48,594 bases of DNA. Origin: an uncultured Ruminococcus sp. (lineage in GTDB: Bacteria > Bacillota > Clostridia > Oscillospirales > Ruminococcaceae). Position numbers and translations under genes: made by a program. This document shows, in pieces, positions 42,467 to 48,594 of this stretch (positions within the stretch are counted from its first letter, which is position 1; each line of letters opens with the position of its first letter). The notes under the pieces are model-generated. The model searched no databases and was not told the DNA's origin. It saw nothing but the letters and a program-made list of their open reading frames with translations. The DNA lies in contig CAMWQI010000004.1 in NCBI GenBank assembly GCA_947176345.1, positions 1 through 48,594 on the forward strand. Direction: 5' to 3'.

Positions 42467-43669
42467 TCACTCGCCTGCCTTGAAATTATAAACGGGTTTG
42501 ATAACCTCGTTGACCTCAACGGTATCGCCGATGTTGTCAAGAATATCGGCGATAGACTTGTACGCCATAGGCGACTCGTCAATCGTTCCTGCACCGACAG
42601 AAGTTGTGAAGATACCTTTCATCGATTCCCTGAACTCATCAAGGGAGATTGACTCCTTTGCTTTCGAGCGGGACATAATTCTTCCTGCACCGTGGGGAGC
42701 AGAGAAGTTCCAGTCAGGATTTCCCTTTCCTGTGCAGATAAGGCTGCCGTCTCTCATATTGATGGGGATAATCAGCTTTTCCCCTGCCTGTGCAGAAACA
42801 GCACCCTTGCGAAGAATCATATTTTCTGTGTCGAGATAGTTGTGAATGGTTGTAAAGCCACCAAAGGACGAAAGTCCCATACCTGTCAGAATTTCGTCAA
42901 GCATAGCCTTACGATTCCAGACAGCGTACTGCTGAACAAGCTTCATATCGTGAACATAGTCCTCGAAAAGCTGTCCTTCACAGTATGCGAAGTCAGCAGG
43001 AATGCTCTCAGCAGTGAGCTTTTTCAACTCTGCCTGAATATCCTGTATTCTGCCATTTGCCTTACAGCGCGTAATAACAGCGTTCTGTGCTTCCTTGTTG
43101 AAGTGACTGGAAAGCTGTCTGTATGCTTCCTTTTGATAGAACGAAGCAACAGCCACGCCAAGATGACGAGAGCCGGAATGAATGACAAGATAGTGAATGC
43201 CGTCATCGCTGACATCAACCTCGATAAAGTGATTTCCGCCGCCGAGCGTTCCAAGAGAACGGATGGCTCTTTCCTCGGTCTCCTTGATTTTCTCACAACA
43301 GCGAAGCTGTTTCAGGTCAACATTAGAAGCGAAACGATGTCTCTTCTCACGAATTGTAAATCCGGAAGGAACACGGTTACGGATAACATTATCAAGCTTT
43401 TCAAAGTCGACAGCATCATTACCAAGTCTGCACACTTCCATTCCACAGCCGATGTCCACACCCACAAGATTCGGGACAACCTTATCTTTTATTGTCATTG
43501 TAGTGCCGATAGTACAGCCTTTGCCTGCATGTACGTCAGGCATAATACGTACCAAAGAACCTTCAAAGGCTTTCTGGGAACACATATTGATAATCTGGGA
43601 AATTGCTTCCTGCTCAACAATGTCTGTAAATACCTTTGCACTGTTATATTTTCCTGTGAGTTCAAACAT
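42467..43669 (-). CDS. rtcB: RNA-splicing ligase RtcB
   Basis: A 400-aa GTP- and manganese-dependent RNA ligase that joins 2',3'-cyclic phosphate ends to 5'-OH ends. Metal ligands are visible in MPDVHAGKGC, VGVDIGCGM, LGGGNHFIEV and VIHSGSRHLG; the guanylylated histidine is in APHGAGRIMSR. ATG 43669 is taken because AAGGAG lies 8 bases upstream; a GTG three codons earlier is too close. Codon use differs from neighbours, with many ATC, GAC, AAC and GTC in place of ATA/GAT/AAT, suggesting recent acquisition or high expression. No RtcA, RtcR or Ro-like gene is nearby. Confidence 0.95.
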   Translation of the reverse strand: MFELTGKYNSAKVFTDIVEQEAISQIINMCSQKAFEGSLVRIMPDVHAGKGCTIGTTMTIKDKVVPNLVGVDIGCGMEVCRLGNDAVDFEKLDNVIRNRVPSGFTIREKRHRFASNVDLKQLRCCEKIKETEERAIRSLGTLGGGNHFIEVDVSDDGIHYLVIHSGSRHLGVAVASFYQKEAYRQLSSHFNKEAQNAVITRCKANGRIQDIQAELKKLTAESIPADFAYCEGQLFEDYVHDMKLVQQYAVWNRKAMLDEILTGMGLSSFGGFTTIHNYLDTENMILRKGAVSAQAGEKLIIPINMRDGSLICTGKGNPDWNFSAPHGAGRIMSRSKAKESISLDEFRESMKGIFTTSVGAGTIDESPMAYKSIADILDNIGDTVEVNEVIKPVYNFKAGE

Positions 43670-43715
43670 TTTAATCACTCCTTATCATTCATCTTCGTCC
43701 ATATTCTTATTTTAT

Positions 43716-45152
43716 TCAGTTTTTCATTTCAAAGTTTTCACCAAGAACGTCTTTATTTGACTCAAGAATTGGATTAATGAAATCATTAAGAAATTCTTCA
43801 ACCTGTTGTGAACTTCTTCCGGTATAGCTTTCCGGCTTAAGCACAGCATCAAGTTCTTCTTTTGTAACCATAAACATCGGGTCTGCTAAAATCAGTTCAC
43901 AAAGATTATTGTCTTTTCCATAAACTTTTACCTGTTCACCTGCAATCATTGAATAATCCATGATTCTATCGTGGAGTTCCTGACGATTTCCGCCTTTCTT
44001 TACAGCGTCCATCATGATATTCTCACTTGCCATGAAAGGCAGTTCAGCCATTACACGACGACGGATAATTTCCGGATAAACAACAAGTCCGTCTGTAACG
44101 TTCATCATGATATTAAGTATAGCGTCAACACCTAAGAATGCCTCTGCAACGGAAATTCTCTTGTTTGCGGAGTCGTCAAGTGTTCTTTCAAACCATTGTG
44201 CGCCTGCTGTGAATGCCGGATTGAGACTGTCAATCATGACATATCTTGCAAGTGATGTTATTCTTTCGCAACGCATAGGATTACGCTTATAAGCCATAGC
44301 AGATGAGCCAATCTGTTTCTTTTCACGAGGTTCTTCCATTTCCTTGAAACTTTGCAAAATTCTCATATCGTTTGAGAATTTACTACATGACTGTGCAATA
44401 CCACTGAGAACTGCAAGCACTTGTGAGTCCATTTTTCTTGAATAAGTCTGTCCGGAAACGGGTACTACAGCATCAAAGCCCATTTCTTCAGCAATCATTT
44501 TTTCAAGCTGTTTTATCTTGTCTGTATCACCTTCAAAGAGTTCCATAAATGATGCCTGTGTACCAGTAGTACCTTTTGAACCAAGCAATTTAAGTGTGGA
44601 AATTCTGTATTCAAGGTCTTCAAAGTCCATGAGAAGTTCATTCAGCCAAAGTGTAGCACGCTTGCCGACTGTCGTAAGCTGTGCCGGCTGGAGATGTGTA
44701 TATGCAAGACATGGCATATTCTTGTATTCGTCTGCAAACTTTGCAAGGTTATTCATTACATTAATAAGCTTACGCTTTACAACCTGTAAAGCATCACGCA
44801 TTATAATAACGTCCGTGTTGTCGCCGACATAACAGGAAGTAGCTCCGAGATGTATAATTCCGGCTGCTTCCGGACAAGCCTTTCCGTATGTATACACATG
44901 TGACATTACGTCATGACGGCATACCTTTTCACGTTCAGAAGCCATATCGTAATCAATATCATTGATATGTTCCTCAAGCTGTTTAACCTGCTCTGCTGTT
45001 ACAGGGAGACCCAGTTTCATTTCAGCCCTTGCAAGAGCTACCCATAGTTTACGCCATGTAGTGAATTTCTTGTCTGCTGAAAAGATATACTGCATTTCCT
45101 CACTTGCGTAACGGGTGCAGAATGGGCTTTCATAACTATTTGTGTTGCTCAT
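43716..45152 (-). CDS. purB: Adenylosuccinate lyase
   Basis: A 478-aa enzyme of purine synthesis, cleaving SAICAR and adenylosuccinate to release fumarate. It has the superfamily signature SSAMAYKRNPMRCE, the HLGATSCYVGDNTD block and TYTHLQPAQLTTVGKR-like motif (AYTHLQPAQ). It starts behind AAAGGAG at ATG 45152 and follows a consensus promoter with an adjacent palindrome. rtcB follows 46 bases downstream. Confidence 0.96.
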   Translation of the reverse strand: MSNTNSYESPFCTRYASEEMQYIFSADKKFTTWRKLWVALARAEMKLGLPVTAEQVKQLEEHINDIDYDMASEREKVCRHDVMSHVYTYGKACPEAAGIIHLGATSCYVGDNTDVIIMRDALQVVKRKLINVMNNLAKFADEYKNMPCLAYTHLQPAQLTTVGKRATLWLNELLMDFEDLEYRISTLKLLGSKGTTGTQASFMELFEGDTDKIKQLEKMIAEEMGFDAVVPVSGQTYSRKMDSQVLAVLSGIAQSCSKFSNDMRILQSFKEMEEPREKKQIGSSAMAYKRNPMRCERITSLARYVMIDSLNPAFTAGAQWFERTLDDSANKRISVAEAFLGVDAILNIMMNVTDGLVVYPEIIRRRVMAELPFMASENIMMDAVKKGGNRQELHDRIMDYSMIAGEQVKVYGKDNNLCELILADPMFMVTKEELDAVLKPESYTGRSSQQVEEFLNDFINPILESNKDVLGENFEMKN

Positions 45153-45189
45153 TTAAATAAACTCCTTTTACAAAAAAATTTATATTATG

Positions 45190-45218
45190 ATTATAACATT
45201 TTGTTATTATTGTGTCAA
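45190..45218 (-). promoter_or_regulatory. Consensus sigma-A promoter for purB
   Basis: Minus strand TTGACA (45213-45218), exactly 17 bases, TATAAT (45190-45195). The ATG lies about 38 bases downstream. Confidence 0.85.
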
Positions 45219-45220
45219 TA

Positions 45221-45239
45221 TAATGATTACTAATCATTA
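45221..45239. promoter_or_regulatory. Perfect palindrome next to the purB -35 box (operator candidate)
   Basis: TAATGATTA-C-TAATCATTA: two 9-base arms around one base, starting 2 bases upstream of the purB -35. It overlaps the stop of the upstream small gene. It does not resemble the Bacillus PurR box (CGAA...TTCG). A dimeric repressor or activator could bind here. Confidence 0.5.
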
Positions 45240-45422
45240 TTTTTGCGATGAAGACTTTTTCTTAACTGGTTTTTCCGGAGCAGGTGAAATAATCTGCTCC
45301 GATACCGGCTGAACAGGTGCAGAATTTCTTATATTATTTTCAGAAGTTTTTGTATTTTCTTTAAGTTTATTTATTTCTTCGTCATTCAGTTTATAGAAAC
45401 TGGAAAACTTTTTTTCATTCAT
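45237..45422 (-). CDS. Small lysine- and proline-rich protein (61 aa)
   Basis: Not recognised. A charged protein with a helical N-terminal half (LNDEEINKLKENTKTSENN) and a disordered tail rich in Pro, Ser and Lys (PAPEKPVKKKSSS). No membrane segment. AAAAGAG before the ATG and its fit between panD (20 bases upstream) and the purB promoter support it modestly. It could be the last gene of the pan transcript. Confidence 0.5.
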   Translation of the reverse strand: MNEKKFSSFYKLNDEEINKLKENTKTSENNIRNSAPVQPVSEQIISPAPEKPVKKKSSSQK

Positions 45423-45441
45423 AAGAAACTCTTTTCTGATT

Positions 45442-45834
45442 TTAAATCAAATCTTCAAGTCTGCCGTGTTTTTCATATTGTGTAATGCGTACGGGTTTAT
45501 TATTATCGTCCACGAATACCACTTTCGGCGGATTATTATTTAATTCGTCGGGTGTCATATCCGCATAGGACATTATTATAATATGGTCACCTCTCTGACC
45601 ACTACGGGCAGCCGCACCATTAAGGCATATAACACCACTGCCACGTTCACCGGCAATAACATAAGTCTCAATACGACTACCACTGTTGATGTTCACAATA
45701 TGGACGTGTTCATATTCATAGATACCGGCATAATCCATTAAATCCTCATCAATGGTTATACTGCCAATATAGTCCAGTTCCGCCTGTGTAATCACAGCAC
45801 GGTGAATTTTACTTTTCAATGCTGAAATCTTCAT
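45442..45834 (-). CDS. panD: Aspartate 1-decarboxylase
   Basis: A 130-aa pyruvoyl enzyme making beta-alanine for pantothenate. The self-cleavage site is Gly24-Ser25 in DYIGSITID, at the exact position known for the family; Ser25 becomes the pyruvoyl group. [20 protein letters not shown] also matches. It starts directly after the panC stop. Last enzyme gene of the panBCD cluster. Confidence 0.96.
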   Translation of the reverse strand: MKISALKSKIHRAVITQAELDYIGSITIDEDLMDYAGIYEYEHVHIVNINSGSRIETYVIAGERGSGVICLNGAAARSGQRGDHIIIMSYADMTPDELNNNPPKVVFVDDNNKPVRITQYEKHGRLEDLI

Positions 45835-46683
45835 TTATATATCCTCTGTAAAAAAATTATCAATAAGCCTTGTTTTTCCGATGTATACAGCCATAGCACA
45901 TAAAGCCGGTCGGTCAAGACTTTCAATCTGTTGCATTGTTGCCTCATCAACGATTTTAACATAATCGATTTTTGCAAGTGGTTCACTGTCTATGACTGAC
46001 TTTATTTCAGAAATTATTTCCTGACAGTCTTTCACACCGGATTTTATAAGTTCCTTACCCTTTTCAAGAGAATGTGAAAGAACTAAAGCGGATTTTCTTT
46101 CGTCTGCATTCAGATAGGTGTTCCTTGAACTCTTTGCAAGACCATCATTTTCCCTGATAATCGGACAGCCGATTATTTCTATATCCATATTCAAATCATC
46201 AACCATGTGACGTATAACCGCCAACTGCTGTGCATCTTTTTTGCCGAAATATGCCTTATTGGGCTTTACTATATTAAAAAGCTTTGAAACTATCGTACAA
46301 ACTCCCCTGAAATGTATCGGACGGCTTAGTCCGCAAAGTTCCTCTGTAAGAACGGTCATATCAACGAATGAGGAAAAATTTTCGTGATACATTTCACAGG
46401 GGTCAGGATTGAAAATCATATCACAGCCGTGTTCTTCTGCTAAAGCCTTGTCATGTTCAAGGTCACGGGGATAACTTTCCAAATCCTCATTTGGTGAAAA
46501 CTGCATAGGATTAACAAAAACAGAAACTACAGTGCGGTCATTGTCCTTGTGAGACGTGTCAATAAGACTTGCATGACCCTCATGCAGATAACCCATAGTC
46601 GGCACAAAACCAACTGTAAGACCCTCTGAACGCCATTTTTTTACCTGTTCGCGAACTTCTAAAATAGTCTTTACTGTTTTCAT
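45835..46683 (-). CDS. panC: Pantothenate synthetase
   Basis: A 282-aa ligase joining pantoate and beta-alanine with ATP. It shows [15 protein letters not shown] (the HxGH nucleotide motif), [28 protein letters not shown] and [14 protein letters not shown] (KMSKS-like loop). It overlaps panB by 4 bases (ATGA). Confidence 0.97.
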   Translation of the reverse strand: MKTVKTILEVREQVKKWRSEGLTVGFVPTMGYLHEGHASLIDTSHKDNDRTVVSVFVNPMQFSPNEDLESYPRDLEHDKALAEEHGCDMIFNPDPCEMYHENFSSFVDMTVLTEELCGLSRPIHFRGVCTIVSKLFNIVKPNKAYFGKKDAQQLAVIRHMVDDLNMDIEIIGCPIIRENDGLAKSSRNTYLNADERKSALVLSHSLEKGKELIKSGVKDCQEIISEIKSVIDSEPLAKIDYVKIVDEATMQQIESLDRPALCAMAVYIGKTRLIDNFFTEDI

Positions 46684-47519
46684 TTCAATTCCTCCCTGAT
46701 TTCTGCTATTATTTCGTCATCTATACTGAAAGTGTGTTCCTCTGCCGGAAAAGTACCGTTTTTAGTTTCCTCAATATATGCGGTAAAGCCCTTTCTGAAA
46801 ACTTCGCCCGCATCGGCAAAAACTTTTGCAAACTTAGGTGTATGACCCGTTGTAAGTCCTAACATATCCTGATAAACAAGCACCTGACCATCACAGCCAT
46901 TTCCCGCACCTATTCCGATAGTAGCAATAGAAAGTTTTTCGGTGATAATTTCAGCAAGTTTAGCCGGTACGCACTCCAGAACAACGGCACAAGCTCCAGC
47001 CTCCTGAATTTTCATAGCATCATCAATAATCTGCTTTGCTCTTTCAAGAGTCTTGCCCTGAACCTTGAATCCTCCGAAAGCGTTTACAGATTGTGGAGTA
47101 AGTCCGAGATGTGCAACAACAGGTATTGAAGAATCAACAATAGCCCTGATTTGCTCACATACTTCCGCACCGCCCTCAAGTTTGACAGCAGATGCACCAC
47201 CCTCCTTGATAAGACGACCGGCATTTACTACAGCATCATAAATGCTTGTCTGATATGACATGAACGGCATATCTGCCACAACAAAAGCATTCCTTGCACC
47301 ACGTGTGACGGCTTTTGTGTGGTGTATCATATCTTCCATAGTGACCGGAAGTGTTGTCTCATAACCTAACATTGTCATTCCGAGTGAGTCACCCACAAGA
47401 ATAGAGTTAACACCGCATTCGTCCATAATACGCGCTGTTGTGTAATCATAAGCAGTAAGCATCGTTATTTTTTCGCCCGATTGCTTCTGTTTCAGTATTG
47501 TAGCAACAGTATTTTTCAT
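46680..47519 (-). CDS. panB: 3-methyl-2-oxobutanoate hydroxymethyltransferase
   Basis: A 279-aa enzyme adding a hydroxymethyl group from methylenetetrahydrofolate to ketoisovalerate, the first step to pantoate. Motifs: [46 protein letters not shown] and [21 protein letters not shown] before ATG 47519. First gene of the pan operon behind a good promoter. Confidence 0.97.
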   Translation of the reverse strand: MKNTVATILKQKQSGEKITMLTAYDYTTARIMDECGVNSILVGDSLGMTMLGYETTLPVTMEDMIHHTKAVTRGARNAFVVADMPFMSYQTSIYDAVVNAGRLIKEGGASAVKLEGGAEVCEQIRAIVDSSIPVVAHLGLTPQSVNAFGGFKVQGKTLERAKQIIDDAMKIQEAGACAVVLECVPAKLAEIITEKLSIATIGIGAGNGCDGQVLVYQDMLGLTTGHTPKFAKVFADAGEVFRKGFTAYIEETKNGTFPAEEHTFSIDDEIIAEIREELK

Positions 47520-47608
47520 AAGCTTTTTACTCCTTTTTCAATATAAATCTATCAATAAAAATATTCCCGGTTTCAGCGGTTCAATTCTTTTTGAGTTGAT
47601 TTTAATTC

Positions 47609-47637
47609 ATTATAGCATAGTCCGGAAGATTTTTCAA
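47609..47637 (-). promoter_or_regulatory. Predicted sigma-A promoter for panBCD
   Basis: Minus strand TTGAAA (47632-47637), 17-base spacer, TATAAT (47609-47614). Confidence 0.78.
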
Positions 47638-47644
47638 GTTTTTA

Positions 47645-47673
47645 TTGACAGTTTTTTTCTTATATGCTATAAT
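47645..47673 (+). promoter_or_regulatory. Consensus sigma-A promoter for the repeat protein at 47701
   Basis: TTGACA (47645-47650), exactly 17 bases, TATAAT (47668-47673), with an AAGGAG site just before the ATG. Its -35 is only 7 bases from the divergent panB -35, so the two promoters could interfere. Confidence 0.85.
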
Positions 47674-47700
47674 TCTAAATATATAAGGAGTTGAATATTA

Positions 47701-48594
47701 TGAACAAAACCGAAAAACTTAATCAAGTCAAAGAATATATAGCCAAAATTGAGGAAGATATTTCCATATCGGATATTGACGACAAACAAACTCTTATGAA
47801 TAAAAATATAGCTGAGTGCCTGAAATATATTTCAGAAATTCTTGAAGAAAGTATAAATGAAAATTCAGTTAAGACATTACAAAGCGGAAATCGTTTCTTT
47901 ATAACAGAAGAACAAACTTATGAACTTACGGCAAAAGGAAATGCAAGGATAGGCGAAATTGCCGACGAATTAAACAGAGTAACAGAAATAAATAATACTG
48001 CCAAAATCACAACTACATGGATTACGGACTGGCTTATTTCTGTTGGTATTCTGGAAATAAATAACTTTGGACAAAGAGTACCAACAAAATCAGGAAATGA
48101 AATGGGTATAACTTCACAATCAATACAAATTTCATATAATAAAGTTCAGATTGTAAACTACTATTCCTTAGATGTACAAAAATATATATATAATAATATA
48201 AACAATATAATCAATTTTCATTATAATTATAAATCAAAACAAACTAAAACACAATTAAAAAATTTGTTTTTTATAACAAACGAACAACGGTTACAGTTAA
48301 AAATTGTTAATAAAGCTACAGTGAGTGATATTGCAAATGAACTTAACAAATTCTCAGTGGAAAATAATACCAAAAAAATACAGGCTGTAAATATTACAAA
48401 CTGGCTTCTTGAAATGGATATACTTCAAAAGAATGATTATGGAAATAGAATACCAACACAAAAAGGTACAGAAATGGGCATAATATCAGAGGAAAAAATA
48501 AGTATGGACGGAAGAACATATCAGATTAATTTTTATTCTGAAAATATGAAAAGATACATATATAATAATATTGGAAATATTATGGGTAATAAAA
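47701..48594 (+). CDS. Protein with two winged-helix-like repeats, truncated by the window end
   Basis: 298 codons, open to the window edge. A helical N-terminus (1-60) precedes two repeats of about 105 residues (66-170 and 189-294). Each reads RFFITEEQ or LFFITNEQ, then IGEIADELN or VSDIANELN, then ITDWLISVGIL or ITNWLLEMDIL, then RVPTKSGNEMGI or RIPTQKGTEMGI, and ends KYIYNNI or RYIYNNI. The pattern helix, N-x-W-L, G-I/D-I-L, R-x-P-T-x-x-G resembles the small winged helices of phage antirepressors and some Firmicute regulators, so nucleic-acid binding is likely but unproven. Very A/T-rich codons (ATA, AAT, TAT). Confidence 0.72.

Noticed and set aside
42692..43777. A 361-codon plus-strand frame opposite rtcB
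   Set aside because: RtcB on minus has all family motifs and a good start; the plus frame has cysteine- and serine-rich shadow composition.
1..48594. tRNA, rRNA or CRISPR loci
   Set aside because: All intergenic gaps are short and were read through; no cloverleaf-like CCA ends, rRNA segments or repeat-spacer arrays were seen.

Overview
The window reads as chromosomal DNA from a low-G+C, endospore-forming Firmicute of the Ruminococcaceae/Oscillospiraceae, most like Ruminococcus. Three things point there. Two secreted leucine-rich-repeat proteins end in dockerin modules, and a lipoprotein carries a cohesin-like module, as in cellulosome- or amylosome-building ruminococci. Dipicolinate synthase (dpaA, dpaB) and the SpoIVB protease mark sporulation. 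Shine-Dalgarno sites are strong (AAAGGAG type) and promoters are close to the sigma-A consensus. No rRNA, tRNA, CRISPR array, complete insertion sequence or prophage is visible.

Layout. (1) 116-346: a lone glutaredoxin-like gene on +. (2) 386-20491: a long, tightly packed minus-strand block. In transcription order it holds ruvC, ruvA, an SseB-like gene, ruvB, a small cysteine-peptidase-like protein, a degenerate GlmM-like protein, an RlmI-like methyltransferase, a 65-aa protein, ecfA1, two LRR-dockerin genes, ecfA2, ecfT, a YfhO-type membrane protein, truA, a DUF5711-like protein, a CvpA-like protein, clpE and the cohesin lipoprotein. (3) 20676-27339, plus strand: pheA, metH, prfB, a membrane-anchored protein with a transposase-OrfA-like region, a terminator, then dpaA-dpaB. 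(4) 27377-33333, minus: CPBP protease, a small protein, rlmH, a WalJ/YycJ-type hydrolase, a GNAT acetyltransferase, cysS, a hypothetical protein, then cysE behind a terminator-bearing leader. (5) 33659-38823, plus: a three-gene glycan cluster, birA and spoIVB. (6) 38878-47519, minus: HPr, trmD, an LRR protein, rimM, a small hydrolase, a phosphoesterase, rtcB, purB, a small protein and panD-panC-panB. (7) 47701 to the end: a plus-strand protein with two winged-helix-like repeats, cut by the window edge.

How it fits together. Most genes are core: Holliday-junction processing (RuvABC), tRNA and rRNA modification (TruA, TrmD, RlmH), translation (PrfB, CysS, RimM), vitamin uptake (ECF module), pantothenate synthesis, amino-acid synthesis (PheA, MetH, CysE), purines (PurB) and sporulation. 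The unusual content sits inserted into these conserved neighbourhoods. Secreted dockerin LRR proteins split ecfA1 from ecfA2. A mutase-fold protein that has lost its catalytic motifs lies beside a small peptidase-like protein. A cytosolic LRR protein separates rimM from trmD, and an SseB-like gene separates ruvA from ruvB. The best candidates for something new are the cohesin-lipoprotein/dockerin-LRR set in one block, the GlmM-like apparent pseudoenzyme, the membrane-anchored OrfA-like protein and the cysE leader.
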